From the NCBI RefSeq assembly GCF_005502885.1, contig NZ_SCMR01000011.1:55042-119041 (forward strand): a stretch of DNA of 64,000 nucleotides, read 5' to 3'. Positions 17,204 to 26,302 of this stretch are shown here, piece by piece. The notes under the pieces were generated by a model that was not told the origin of the DNA, did no database searches, and saw only the letters and a list, made by a program, of their open reading frames with translations. This stretch comes from Microbacterium sp. 2FI. GTDB taxonomy: Bacteria > Actinomycetota > Actinomycetes > Actinomycetales > Microbacteriaceae. Both the position numbers and the translations under genes were made by a program. Position 1 is the stretch's first letter, and each line of letters begins with the position of its first letter.

Positions 17204-18897
17204 GCGATCTCGTCCTCGAACTCGACCACCTGTCGATCGCGGCGCCTGGAGACCGTGAGCCGCACACCCTGGTGCACGACTGCACACTCCAGGTGCGCGC
17301 CGGCGAAGCGCTCGGGCTGGTCGGCGAATCGGGCTCGGGGAAGACGCTGTCGGTCCGCGCCGTCGCGGGCCTCCTGCCCGACGGCTTCGTCCAGGGCGGC
17401 GTGATACGCCTCGACGGCGAAGATGTGTCGGCGGTGCCGACGACGCGCCTTCGAGACATCCGCGCCCGTCGTCTCGGCATGGTCTTCCAGACCCCGCGAG
17501 CGCACCTGAACCCCCTGCGCTCGATCGGCGACTTCATGACGGAGGCGCTGATCTCGGTCGCAGGGGAGAAGCCGGATGCCGCGAACCGGCGCGCCCGGGA
17601 TCTGCTCGCCGAGGTCGGCATCCCCGACCCGGATCGCCGCATGAAGCAGCGGCCGGGCGATCTCTCCGGCGGGCTGCTGCAGCGCGTCATGATCGCCGCG
17701 ACCCTGGCGATGGACCCGCTGATCCTGCTCGCCGACGAGATCACCACGGCGCTCGATGTCACCACGCAGGAGGAGGTGATGGCGGTCATCGCCGACCTCC
17801 GCAAGCACCGCGACCTCGCCCTGCTGTTCGTCACCCACGATCTCGCGCTGGCCGCTGCGGTCTGCGATCGGATCGCCGTCATGCAGCACGGTCGCACGAT
17901 CGAGACGGTGCAGGCGGGGCGGATGCGACAGGATGCCGCCGACCCGTACACCCGGCGGCTGCTCTCGGCGTCGCTCCCGGCCGATCTGCTGGTGGGCGCC
18001 GGTCCGGCGGCCGCGCCGGTGCTCGTCGTGGACTCCCTGCGCAAGACGTTCCGCATCCGTGCCGCTGCCGGCGGGCGTGAGGAGTTCGTCGCCGTCGACG
18101 ACGTGGGCTTCACGCTCGCTCCGGGCGGTTCGTTGGGCATCGTCGGCGAGTCAGGCTCGGGGAAATCGACCACCGCGGGCATCATCTGCGGGCTCGAGCA
18201 GGCAGACTCCGGCACCGTGACGGTCAAGGGCGAGGACTGGACGATGCCCGCGCGCCGAGCGCGCGACCGGCGCGCACGGGCCCGCATCGCCCAGATGGTG
18301 TTCCAGGATCCCTACCAGTCGCTCGACCGTCGTCAGAGCGTGAGGCAGTGCCTCGCCGAGGCGGTTGCGGTCCATCGCCGGTCGGTCCCGCGCGCCGAGG
18401 TCGACGCTCGCGTCGATGAGCTGATGACCGCGGTCACACTCGACCTGGCCCTTGCCGACGCGAAGCCGCGCTCGCTGTCGGGCGGACAACGTCAGCGCGT
18501 CGCGATCGCACGGGCGTTGGCGGCGGAGCCCGAGATCCTGGTGCTCGATGAGGCCGTCTCGGCACTGGATGTGACGACGCAGGTCGAGATCCTCACGCTC
18601 TTGGACAGCATCCGCCGCGAGACCGGTGTCGCGCTTCTGATGATCTCGCACGATCTGACGACCGTGCGCCGCGTGTGCGACAGCGTCGTGGTGATGCGCG
18701 CGGGCCGCGTCGTCGAACAGGGGTCGATCGACGAGGTGATGAACCGGCCGCGCGAGGACTACACCCGGATGCTGCTGGATTCCATTCCGCGGGACGGATG
18801 GGTGCCACGCCGGCGCCTGCCGAACCGAACCGCGTCGCTGCCCACGGTGGCGACGACGACGACGCCCATCGTGGCTCCTCGAGGAGAGAAGAAATGA
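17200..18897 (+). CDS. Double ATP-binding protein of peptide-type ABC importer (DppD-DppF fusion)
   Basis: A 565-residue protein with two complete nucleotide-binding domains. Domain 1 has GESGSGKT near 43, signature LSGGLLQR and Walker B LILLADE. Domain 2 begins near 265, with GESGSGKS, LSGGQRQR and ILVLDEA. Domain 1's signature and its ADEITTALDV are typical of DppD and domain 2's of DppF, so the gene fuses what are usually two. The order binding protein, two permeases and one double ATPase gives a complete importer. It overlaps the amidase start by ATGA. Confidence 0.92.
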   Translation: MSDLVLELDHLSIAAPGDREPHTLVHDCTLQVRAGEALGLVGESGSGKTLSVRAVAGLLPDGFVQGGVIRLDGEDVSAVPTTRLRDIRARRLGMVFQTPRAHLNPLRSIGDFMTEALISVAGEKPDAANRRARDLLAEVGIPDPDRRMKQRPGDLSGGLLQRVMIAATLAMDPLILLADEITTALDVTTQEEVMAVIADLRKHRDLALLFVTHDLALAAAVCDRIAVMQHGRTIETVQAGRMRQDAADPYTRRLLSASLPADLLVGAGPAAAPVLVVDSLRKTFRIRAAAGGREEFVAVDDVGFTLAPGGSLGIVGESGSGKSTTAGIICGLEQADSGTVTVKGEDWTMPARRARDRRARARIAQMVFQDPYQSLDRRQSVRQCLAEAVAVHRRSVPRAEVDARVDELMTAVTLDLALADAKPRSLSGGQRQRVAIARALAAEPEILVLDEAVSALDVTTQVEILTLLDSIRRETGVALLMISHDLTTVRRVCDSVVVMRAGRVVEQGSIDEVMNRPREDYTRMLLDSIPRDGWVPRRRLPNRTASLPTVATTTTPIVAPRGEKK

Positions 18898-20327
18898 ACG
18901 TTCGACCGCTCTGGCATCTCGATCTCCGCGAGCTCGCGGATGCGATCCGCTCGCGCTCGGCGACGGCACGTGAGGTGATCGACGCGCACCTGGATCGCAT
19001 CGACGAGGTGAACCCGGTCGTCAACGCGCTGACCGTCGTCTTCCACGAGCGGGCGCGCGCGCTCGCCGATCAGGTCGACGCCGCGCTCGACGCCGGCGGC
19101 GACCCCGGCCCGCTCGCGGGCGTGCCGTTCACCGTCAAGGAGAACATCGACCTCACCTGGTCGGCGTCCACCAGCGGCTGGACCTTCCTCGCCGACGCCG
19201 TGCCGTTGCACAACGCGACGATGGTGCGGCGCCTCCTCGATGCCGGGGCGATTCCGATCGGGCGCGGCAACATGCCGGACTGGGGGCTGCGGTGGGACAC
19301 CGACAACGACCTGTTCGGCCGCACGCTCAATCCGTGGGACCCGTCACGGGTGCCGGGCGGCTCGAGCGGCGGCGATGCAGTGGCGGTCGCCACCGGCATG
19401 ACGCCGCTGGGGCTCGGCAATGACTACGGCGGTTCGCTCCGGCTCCCGGCGTACGCCGCCGGGGTGTGTGCGCTGCGGCCCTCGGCGGGCCGCATTCCGG
19501 CGCCGACGCTCGAGGTCACCGAGCCCGTCGCGCTCTCGCTGCTCTTCTTCGCCGTCAACGGCCCGATCGCGCGCACCGTCGACGATCTCGATGTCGCGTT
19601 CACCCTCATCCACGGTGCCGACGGCAGCGATCCGACGGTCACGACGATCGCGCATCCCACGTCGTACGACGGCCCCAAGCGCGTCGCCGTCGTGCGCGAT
19701 CCGCTCGGCTGGGGGGTAGATCCGCAGGTCGAGGCCGCGATCGTGCGGGCGGCCGACGCACTGGCCGCCGCAGGCTGGGACGTCGTCGAGGTCGAGCCGC
19801 CCATGCTCGAAGAGGCCGCGACGCTGTGGCGTCAGATCTCCACGACCGAGATGGTGGGGGCGTTCCTGCCCGGCGCGCTGCCGCAGCCGCTGAGTGCCGC
19901 GTCGACGCAGTACTTCCTCGACAACGCCAGCGAGACCGAGGTGCTCGAGAGCGGTCAGGCGTATGGCGGAGCCTGGGCTCAGCGTGCGATCGTGGCGGGC
20001 GCGTGGGAGAGGTTCCAGGCGGAGTACCCGGTCATCCTCGGACCGGTGTCGGCCCGGCGGATGCCCGAGATCGGGTTCGATCTCTCGGGGCCTGCCGCCA
20101 CCACTGAACTGTGGCGTGACCACAGGCTGCTCGTCGCGGTCAACTTCCTCGGCCTGCCCGCGGTGGCCCTTCCGACCGGCCTCGACGAGGACGGGCTCCC
20201 GACCGGAGTGCAGCTGATCGCACCCCGCAACGCGGATCACATCGCGCTCGCGGCAGCCCGCGACGTCGAGGCCGCGCTCGGGGGCCTCACCCCCGTCGAC
20301 GCTCGTGTCGGATCGGTCGTCCGGTGA
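18894..20327 (+). CDS. Amidase signature family enzyme
   Basis: A 477-residue hydrolase with the Ser-cisSer-Lys triad: K82 in GVPFTVKENID, the cis-serine in VPGGSSGGDA (about 154-162) and the nucleophile S181 in NDYGGSLRLPA. No signal peptide is seen, so it works on an imported substrate. Family members cleave linear amides and aryl-acylamides, and some act on peptides. GAGGAGAGAAG precedes the start. It ends with a GTGA overlap into a DUF3237 gene, repeating the hydrolase-DUF3237 pattern. Uptake by the upstream ABC importer followed by amide cleavage is the likely job. Confidence 0.88.
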   Translation: MNVRPLWHLDLRELADAIRSRSATAREVIDAHLDRIDEVNPVVNALTVVFHERARALADQVDAALDAGGDPGPLAGVPFTVKENIDLTWSASTSGWTFLADAVPLHNATMVRRLLDAGAIPIGRGNMPDWGLRWDTDNDLFGRTLNPWDPSRVPGGSSGGDAVAVATGMTPLGLGNDYGGSLRLPAYAAGVCALRPSAGRIPAPTLEVTEPVALSLLFFAVNGPIARTVDDLDVAFTLIHGADGSDPTVTTIAHPTSYDGPKRVAVVRDPLGWGVDPQVEAAIVRAADALAAAGWDVVEVEPPMLEEAATLWRQISTTEMVGAFLPGALPQPLSAASTQYFLDNASETEVLESGQAYGGAWAQRAIVAGAWERFQAEYPVILGPVSARRMPEIGFDLSGPAATTELWRDHRLLVAVNFLGLPAVALPTGLDEDGLPTGVQLIAPRNADHIALAAARDVEAALGGLTPVDARVGSVVR

Positions 20328-20785
20328 GCGCGTTCGAACCGGGGCTGGAGTTCGTGTTCGAGCTCCAGGTCGCCGTCGCCGATCCGATCCGGGTGGGGCG
20401 ATCGGCATCCGAGGACCTGAACGTCACGCCGATCACCGGCGGGACGATCACAGGGCCGCGCCTCAGCGGGCGGGTCTTACCCGTCGGTGCGGACTGGTGG
20501 GTGACACGCGGCGCGACGACGCAGCTCGACGCCCGCTACGTCATCGAGGCCGCCGATGGCGCGGCCATCGACGTCGTGAACCGCGGCTACTGGCACGCGG
20601 ATGAAGACATCGAGCGGCGTCTGCTCGAAGGCGAAGACATCGGCGAGGATGAGCTGTACTACCGCACCGCGTTCGTCTTCCAGACGGGCGCCGAGCAGCA
20701 TCGCTGGCTCACCGAGGGGCAGTTCGTGGGTTATGCCCGCCCCGAGCCCGGGCATGTCTGCATCCGGGTGTTCCGCCTGCGCTGA
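20324..20785 (+). CDS. DUF3237 family protein (second of three)
   Basis: A 153-residue paralogue of the protein at 12548, with VTPITGGTITGPRLSGRVLP, GADWWVTRGATTQLDARYVI and IDVVNRGYW. Near its end both paralogues carry an FQTG/FQTD...HRWLxExQFxGxAR stretch, so they are clearly related and are not merely the same fold. The GTG start lies inside the amidase stop. It is the last gene of the peptide-type ABC operon. Confidence 0.85.
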   Translation: MSAFEPGLEFVFELQVAVADPIRVGRSASEDLNVTPITGGTITGPRLSGRVLPVGADWWVTRGATTQLDARYVIEAADGAAIDVVNRGYWHADEDIERRLLEGEDIGEDELYYRTAFVFQTGAEQHRWLTEGQFVGYARPEPGHVCIRVFRLR

Positions 20786-20804
20786 GTCGACTGAGCCGGC
20801 TTCG

Positions 20805-21272
20805 TCAGGTCAGGCGGTACGCCGCGTACCGCACGTGGTCGGCCTCGCGCACGCACGACGCCACGAAGAGCGCCTGCTCGTACTCGGCCAGGCGCGGCGC
20901 CGAGGTCTCGATGCGCAGGGTCGTACGGAAGTAGTACTCCGACGCCTCGACCGACTCGCCCCGCAGCAGGGCCTCGAGGACGGCCGGCGGACCGCTGCGC
21001 ACCCCCGACACCTGCAGGTAGAGAAGCTCGCCGGCATCGGTCCGCGCCGAGTATCGGCCGTCGATCTCGATCGATCCGTCGGAGCACAGCACCTGCCAGT
21101 CGGCGCCGCCGGTGAGGATCTCGGCATCGAGCCCGCCTGAGATGCGCCCGCCGATGATCGGGACGACCCGCCGGTGCCCGACGCGGGTCACGCCGTAGTC
21201 GTCGAGAGGGCCGAGATCGACGACGACGTCGAATGCGTGCTCGAGGCCGGGGACCACCGGTGTCGCGCTCAT
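20805..21272 (-). CDS. DUF3237 family protein (third of three)
   Basis: A 155-residue more divergent paralogue with VVPIIGGRISGGLDAEIL, GGADWQVLCSDGSIEIDGRY and GELLYLQVSG. The NRG of the other two is replaced by VSG. The C-terminal YYFRTTLRIET resembles the YYFRTAPVFQT of the first copy. The start at 21272 forms an ATGA overlap with the stop of the CocE/NonD hydrolase upstream. It is the last gene of a MarR-hydrolase-DUF3237 operon and is convergent with the second copy, 19 bp apart. Confidence 0.8.
   Translation of the reverse strand: MSATPVVPGLEHAFDVVVDLGPLDDYGVTRVGHRRVVPIIGGRISGGLDAEILTGGADWQVLCSDGSIEIDGRYSARTDAGELLYLQVSGVRSGPPAVLEALLRGESVEASEYYFRTTLRIETSAPRLAEYEQALFVASCVREADHVRYAAYRLT
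20814..20832. terminator. Stem-loop between convergent DUF3237 genes, terminator candidate
   Basis: GCGGTACG-ccg-CGTACCGC, a perfect 8-bp stem with a 3-base loop, lies inside the last codons of the minus-strand DUF3237 gene and about 28 bp past the plus-strand stop. It could act on both transcripts. There is no U-tract. Confidence 0.4.
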
Positions 21273-22948
21273 GACGCCCACATCGGAAGGCTCAGTCGCG
21301 AGGCTGAGATGCCGTCGTGCGCGATCTCCTGCTCGGCGACGACGACGGATGCCGCCACGGCAGCAGCCTCACCCGTGCCGGGATTCCTCGCATAGCGGGG
21401 ATGTGCGCCCGAGCTGATCTGCACGCCGATGCGGTGACCCGGCGCGAAGCGGTGGAAAGCCGGCCAGAGGGTGACATCGACCTCGCGGAAGCCGTCGGCA
21501 TCGGGCGCCGGATCGGTCGCCGTCGTGCCGATCGAGCCGATGCGGCGGATGCCGTCGCAGACCGTCAGCACGCGGCCGTCGGGGTGCACGTCGGTGATGC
21601 GGACGAACACGTCGAACGACGTCGCCGACGAGCGCACGCGCACGCGGGCGACAGGCTCGCCCGCGATCGTGACGGGCTCGGCGAGCACCTCACCGCGGAA
21701 GACCGCCACGTCGGCGCGCTGCTCGTGGGCGGCGTTGTCCACGGGGAGGGTGTCGGGGGTGAGACTCGGCCCGCCGACGGCGGGCGTCGCGTCGACGGGG
21801 TCGTAGCGGTAGCGGGTCGTTCCGCCGGCGGGAGCCTCGATGCCGAACCCGCCGCCCTCGTGCAGGAACCAATCCTGCGCTTCCGACCCGGGCGGAGGCC
21901 ACGCGGTGAGGTCGTGCCACTGGTCGGCGCCGGTGAGAAACGCGCGAACGGGCGCGGTGCGGCCGGCCGCGGCATCCGTGAAGACCTCGCGGAGGAAGCC
22001 GATCGTCTCGGTGTGCGCGGGGATCCCCATCTCGCGCGACGTGTGCCCCCACGGCCCGACCGTCAGCCACGGCTGGTTGCCCGCCGCGACGAGCTGCGCG
22101 TACGTGCGCAGCTGCCACGGCAGGAAGATGTCGTACCAGCCGGTGAGCATCGCCACCGGAGCGGTCACGTCGGCCACCGAGGCGGTGTGCGACTGCTGGG
22201 TCCAGAACTCGTCGGTGAGCTTCTCGTGGGCGACCCAGTCCTGGTACCAGTGGTTGGGTGCGCCGATGACGGCGCTGTCGCCCGCGCTCAGCGGCAGCAC
22301 ATCGAACGCGCGCTCGAGCTTGGGGTCGGGGAACGCCATGCCGATGAGCGCGAACGGGCCGCGGCGCATGCGGTCCATCATGCGCGTCCAGCCGAGGGCG
22401 TTCCGCAGCGAATACGCGCCGTTGTCCCACGTGATCGCGCCGAAGTCGGGCATCGTGATGTGGAGCACGAGGGCATCCTGCGCGGTCTCGGGCTCGTCGC
22501 GCTGCAACTTCCCGGCGACGGCCCATTGGGTGAAGCCGAGGTAGCTCGGCCCGAAGGTCGCGAGCTTTCCGGAAAACCACGGCTGGCGCCTCACCCAGCG
22601 GAGCGTCGCGATGCCGTCGCGCTGCTCGTCGATCTGCGGCGAGAAGCGGCCCTGCGAGCCCCACGTTCCGCGGCAGCTCTGCACGAACACCGGGAAGCCG
22701 TCGTACGCGAGTGCGCGGGCGGTGCCTCCGAAGGGACCGCGGCGGCCGTATGGGCTGCGCATGACGATGGTCGGCAGTCCAGGATCGACGGAGCCGATCG
22801 GGCGGATCAGGTCGCCGAGCAGCTCGACGCCGTCGTCCATCGGCACGCGCAGGTCGCGCTCGATCTCGATCCCGTACGGCCCGAGTTCGACGCCCTTGTG
22901 GGTTCTGGCGTCGAGCGAGCGCGTGATGCGCTGACGCAGAGTGGTCAT
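21269..22948 (-). CDS. CocE/NonD-family hydrolase (X-Pro dipeptidyl-peptidase S15-like)
   Basis: A 559-residue enzyme of the same broad family as the protein at 10869, though the two are not close copies. The nucleophile elbow is FGPSYLG near 134-140, the acid candidate is in LTGWYDIFLPWQ and the histidine is in VGPWGHTSREMG. The C-terminal jelly-roll ends in RIGVQISSGAHPRYARNPGT, a familiar CocE block. It overlaps the MarR stop (ATGA) and is followed by an overlapping DUF3237 gene. The substrate is unknown. Confidence 0.85.
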   Translation of the reverse strand: MTTLRQRITRSLDARTHKGVELGPYGIEIERDLRVPMDDGVELLGDLIRPIGSVDPGLPTIVMRSPYGRRGPFGGTARALAYDGFPVFVQSCRGTWGSQGRFSPQIDEQRDGIATLRWVRRQPWFSGKLATFGPSYLGFTQWAVAGKLQRDEPETAQDALVLHITMPDFGAITWDNGAYSLRNALGWTRMMDRMRRGPFALIGMAFPDPKLERAFDVLPLSAGDSAVIGAPNHWYQDWVAHEKLTDEFWTQQSHTASVADVTAPVAMLTGWYDIFLPWQLRTYAQLVAAGNQPWLTVGPWGHTSREMGIPAHTETIGFLREVFTDAAAGRTAPVRAFLTGADQWHDLTAWPPPGSEAQDWFLHEGGGFGIEAPAGGTTRYRYDPVDATPAVGGPSLTPDTLPVDNAAHEQRADVAVFRGEVLAEPVTIAGEPVARVRVRSSATSFDVFVRITDVHPDGRVLTVCDGIRRIGSIGTTATDPAPDADGFREVDVTLWPAFHRFAPGHRIGVQISSGAHPRYARNPGTGEAAAVAASVVVAEQEIAHDGISASRLSLPMWAS

Positions 22949-23436
22949 TCCGCCTCCTTGCGGGGTGTGGGTCGGGGGGATTCCTCGCCGCCTTCGAGCT
23001 GTCGGTCGACGAGCAGATCTCGCAGCCGCTCGAGCGCCGGAACCGCGGCGGCGAGCGCGTCGATGTCGTGGGCCGAGAGCGAGGCTGCGGCAGCCGTCAC
23101 GATCGACGAGGCCGCTGCATCGAAGCGCCCGAAGTAGCCGAGCGCCTCAGGCGAAGCCTCGACGTCGACCTGGCGTCGATCCTCGGAGCGCGTGCGACGC
23201 GTCACGAGACCTGAGCGCTCCATCGCAGCGAGCAGGTTGCTCACCGTCGACCGGCCGAGGCCGAGCCGCACGGCGAGTTCGCTGGGTGAGGCCACGGTGC
23301 CGCGCGGCAGCGCCCGGATGATCTCGACCTGCGCGTCAGGGATGTCGGGGAGCCCCTCCTGCGCGCGGGCGGCGGAGAGCAGCGCGCGCCGCAAGGGCGA
23401 GATCACGGCGGTGAGCCGTGTCGCGTCGAGGCTCAT
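22945..23436 (-). CDS. MarR-family transcriptional regulator
   Basis: A 163-residue regulator with the winged helix at about residues 35-95 (SPSELAVRLGLGRSTVSNLL, then MERSGLVTRRTRSEDRRQV, in which DRR marks the wing). Flanking helices would give the MarR dimer. It is the first gene of an operon with the CocE-type hydrolase and a DUF3237 protein, so it probably senses the hydrolase substrate or product. No clear Shine-Dalgarno is seen before the ATG, and no convincing operator was found in the 85-bp gap upstream. Confidence 0.87.
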   Translation of the reverse strand: MSLDATRLTAVISPLRRALLSAARAQEGLPDIPDAQVEIIRALPRGTVASPSELAVRLGLGRSTVSNLLAAMERSGLVTRRTRSEDRRQVDVEASPEALGYFGRFDAAASSIVTAAAASLSAHDIDALAAAVPALERLRDLLVDRQLEGGEESPRPTPRKEAE

Positions 23437-23521
23437 GGGCGGCTCCGCTCGAAGCGCGACCCCGATGGCGCGCCGTGGCGATAGTTTTGCCTGTGAACTA
23501 CCTCGGCGTCAAGCGCCGGGA

Positions 23522-24898
23522 TCAGCCCGCCCGCCACGGCAGCCGCCGGTCGAACGTGAGCAGGAGCAGCGCGGCGCCGAGGGCGGCGACCACCCAGCCC
23601 TGCGCGTGGAGTCCGGCATTCGTCGGCACGTCGCCGAACGTCACCGCGATCACGCTCGCCGAGAAGATCGCGCCGAGGTAGTTCGAGGTGCGCAGGAGCC
23701 CCGCCGCCGTGCCGATCTGGTCGGCCGGGGACTGGATGTACATCGCGGTCTGGGTCGCCACCGTAGTGAGGCCGTACGCGATGCCGTAGACGACCGCGAC
23801 CGCGACGAGCGATGCCACGAGCGCCGGCGCCTCCGCGTGCACGAGCAGCAGCATCCCGCCCGCCGCGATCAATCCGATCGCGCCGCCGATGAGCGCGCCG
23901 CGCACCCAGCCGCGCACCGACACGAGGCGGGCCAGGACCACGCTGACGACCGAGAGCGGCAGCAGGATGACGCCGATCGCGGCGGCGCCCAGGCCCGCCG
24001 TGGCACCCATCCACTGGCTGAGGCCGTAGAAGGCGGTGAAGACGGCGAGACCCGTGAGCAGCTGGCGCAGGTACGTGCGGGCGAGGGGGGGCGCGGATGC
24101 GAGGAAGCGCACGTCGATGAGCGGGCTGCTGGAGCGCCGCTCCCACACGATGAGCAGGATGCCGAGGGCCGCCGTCGCGCCGAGCAGCCACCACCGCGGG
24201 GACTCGAGGTCGACGAGGAACAGTAGGAGCCCGGCCGTGGTCGCGCCGAAGAGGGCGATCCCGGGGAGGTCGAGCTCGGCGAGCAGGGCACGCGGTGGCC
24301 GGGGCGTGCGCGGCGGATCGCGGTCGACCCAGCGCAGCACGGCGACGAGGGCGATCACGGCGAGCGGCACGTTGACGGCGAAGAGCCATCGCCAGCCAAG
24401 GAGCCCGGTCAGCAGTCCTCCGAGGGGGAGTCCGATCACGAGCGAGACCTGCGCGGCGATCGAGAACAGTCCGAGGGTGCGCGTCGGCGTCTCGAGCTCC
24501 GCCCGGTCGGCGCGTGCGCGGACGAGCGTCATCGAGGTGGGGAACGCCGCCGATGTTCCGATGCCGATGAGCGCGCGCGAGAGAACCAGCCAGCCGAACG
24601 ACGGTGCGAAGGCGCCGACGAGACCGCCGAGCATCACGATGCCGAGCCCCACCGCGAACACCCGGCGGGCGCCGAAGACGGCGCCGAGCCGGCCGACAGC
24701 GGGGTTCGCGATCGCGCTGCAGAGGTAGAGCACCGAGACGAGGGCGGCGGCGGCGCCGGGGCTGACGGCGAACTCGCGTCCGATGTCGGTGAGGCCCGTC
24801 GCCAGCATCGAGCTGTTCATCGGGTTGAGGGCCGCCGCCAGCAGCAGCGGTGCGGTGAACCGCCAGCCGAAGGCGCGGCGCTCGTCGCGTGCGGTCAT
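23522..24898 (-). CDS. MFS transporter, DHA2-like
   Basis: A 458-residue permease with about 12-14 hydrophobic segments. Motif A-like sequence is VGRLGAVFGARRVF after TM2, and motif C-like glycines are in LGLFSIAAQVSLVIGLPLGG. Such proteins export drugs or metabolites with proton antiport. The start at 24898 has no good ribosome site, so coupling to the upstream MFS gene (stop 22 bp away) is plausible. The frame stays open upstream only because it shadows that gene. Confidence 0.85.
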   Translation of the reverse strand: MTARDERRAFGWRFTAPLLLAAALNPMNSSMLATGLTDIGREFAVSPGAAAALVSVLYLCSAIANPAVGRLGAVFGARRVFAVGLGIVMLGGLVGAFAPSFGWLVLSRALIGIGTSAAFPTSMTLVRARADRAELETPTRTLGLFSIAAQVSLVIGLPLGGLLTGLLGWRWLFAVNVPLAVIALVAVLRWVDRDPPRTPRPPRALLAELDLPGIALFGATTAGLLLFLVDLESPRWWLLGATAALGILLIVWERRSSSPLIDVRFLASAPPLARTYLRQLLTGLAVFTAFYGLSQWMGATAGLGAAAIGVILLPLSVVSVVLARLVSVRGWVRGALIGGAIGLIAAGGMLLLVHAEAPALVASLVAVAVVYGIAYGLTTVATQTAMYIQSPADQIGTAAGLLRTSNYLGAIFSASVIAVTFGDVPTNAGLHAQGWVVAALGAALLLLTFDRRLPWRAG

Positions 24899-24920
24899 GC
24901 CGGGCCGGACGCCGCCCGGA

Positions 24921-26231
24921 TCAGCCGGCGCTCTCGGCGTCGACGAACGCCATCTCGTCGAGCTGCGCCTGGGAGTACTCGCGGCGGACGCCGAACGTGA
25001 GGGCGAGCCCGACGAGTGAGACGCCGACGAGGAACAGCATGAGGAAGCTCCAGTCGGTCGCATCGACCAGGGCGCCGAGCGCGGCAGGGCCCGCGGACGA
25101 GCCGATCGCCTGCGCGACGGCGAAGATGCCCGTGTACACACCGATCATGCGCACCGACGGGGCGAGGTTCCAGAGCATCACGGCGGCGTTGACGGCGAAC
25201 CCGGCGAAGCCGCACGCGGCCACGAGCACCCCGATGAGGGTCGCGAGTTCCGACGTGTTGAAGGCGAAGGCGATGAGCGCGCCGAGGGCGAACACGACGA
25301 TCCCGCTGCGCATCATGAGCCGGCGGCCGAAGCGGTCGGAGAGGATCGCGACCGGGATCACGACCACGAGGAACGCGACACCGGCGGGCAGGGTGAAGCC
25401 GCCGGCTTCGCCGCGAGACAGGCCGAGCTGCTCGACGCCGTACAGGGTGAGCAGGGCACGGATCGCCGCCCATGCGCCCCACGTGACGATGATGGCGCCG
25501 ATCATGAACAGGCGGCTGCGATCGCGGTCGGTGAAGATGTCCTTGAACACCGCGAAGAACCCGATCTTCTCGCGGCCCTGCTCGAGGTCTTCGTCGACGA
25601 CGGCGCGGTAGGCGACGGTGCGCGGTTCGCGCAGCGAGATCAGCAGGATCGCGAAGCAGATCACCATGACACCGGCGGCGATGATGTAGGCGAGTTCGAC
25701 GCTCTGATCTACGACGAGCAGGCTCAGCAGCGCCGAGACGATGATCGTCAGGCTCGAGGCCGCGCGGCCGAGCGCGTTCGCCTTGCTGCGGTGTTCGGGC
25801 ACCTGACTGTCGGCGATGAGCGACTCGGTGATCGGCTTGAAGCTGTTCGCCGTCAGGGAGAACAGCACGATGATCGCGATCAGGATCGGGAACGTGCCCG
25901 CGGTCGGGATGAGGATGAACAGCAGGGCGGCGATCGGCACCCCCGCCAGGATGAACGGCGTGCGCCGGCCGAAGCGCGAGCGGGTGCGGTCGCTGAAGAA
26001 GCCCATGAGCGGCTGGATGAAGATGCCGATGATGTTGTCGAGCCCCATGATGAGCCCGATCAGCGCGATGCTCGTCGTGTATTCGGCGAGGGTCACCGGT
26101 GTCTGCGAGTCGTGGAAGTTCCAGACCGATTCCTGCGCGAACACGCCGAGCGCCACGAGCAGGCCGAGGCGGAGATGGAAGCGCCGGCGGGCGGGCGAGG
26201 CGACGTTGTCACGGGACACGATTGACTCCAT
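24921..26231 (-). CDS. MFS transporter, GPH/SLC45-like (sugar-cation or related symporter)
   Basis: A 436-residue, 12-segment transporter. GFFSDRTRSRFGRRTPFIL after TM2 is the hallmark of sucrose-type and related SLC45/GPH carriers, and a second copy-like motif AILSDRFGRRLMM follows TM8. Its start lies 62 bp from the divergent RraA-like gene, and the 16-bp palindrome 26287-26302 sits between them. A substrate uptake role within the GntR-controlled cluster is likely. Confidence 0.85.
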   Translation of the reverse strand: MESIVSRDNVASPARRRFHLRLGLLVALGVFAQESVWNFHDSQTPVTLAEYTTSIALIGLIMGLDNIIGIFIQPLMGFFSDRTRSRFGRRTPFILAGVPIAALLFILIPTAGTFPILIAIIVLFSLTANSFKPITESLIADSQVPEHRSKANALGRAASSLTIIVSALLSLLVVDQSVELAYIIAAGVMVICFAILLISLREPRTVAYRAVVDEDLEQGREKIGFFAVFKDIFTDRDRSRLFMIGAIIVTWGAWAAIRALLTLYGVEQLGLSRGEAGGFTLPAGVAFLVVVIPVAILSDRFGRRLMMRSGIVVFALGALIAFAFNTSELATLIGVLVAACGFAGFAVNAAVMLWNLAPSVRMIGVYTGIFAVAQAIGSSAGPAALGALVDATDWSFLMLFLVGVSLVGLALTFGVRREYSQAQLDEMAFVDAESAG

Positions 26232-26282
26232 TGTCGTTCGGGCGGCGGGCGAGACCTACGCCCGGTCGGGATGCGAGCACGT

Positions 26283-26288
26283 TACCAT
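26283..26288 (+). promoter_or_regulatory. Leaderless-type -10 element TACCAT for the RraA-like gene
   Basis: TACCAT ends five bases before the ATG at 26294, slightly tighter than the other leaderless candidates here, and no ribosome site is present. The palindromic operator covers both the end of this hexamer and the start codon. Confidence 0.35.
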
Positions 26289-26302
26289 TTGCTATGGCAA
26301 AT
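26287..26302. promoter_or_regulatory. Palindrome ATTTGCTATGGCAAAT, candidate GntR operator
   Basis: ATTTGC and GCAAAT arms flank TATG. It differs by one base from the perfect palindrome at 27941-27956 in front of the AtuA-like gene. It overlaps the RraA-like start codon and lies 56 bp upstream of the divergent MFS gene, so one bound dimer could control both. Confidence 0.7.

Noticed and set aside
23437..23521. TAGTTT followed by GTG on the plus strand as another leaderless gene
   Set aside because: The frame from that GTG runs only through the antisense of the MFS gene and has no protein-like features. The gap more likely holds the MarR operon promoter, which I could not define.
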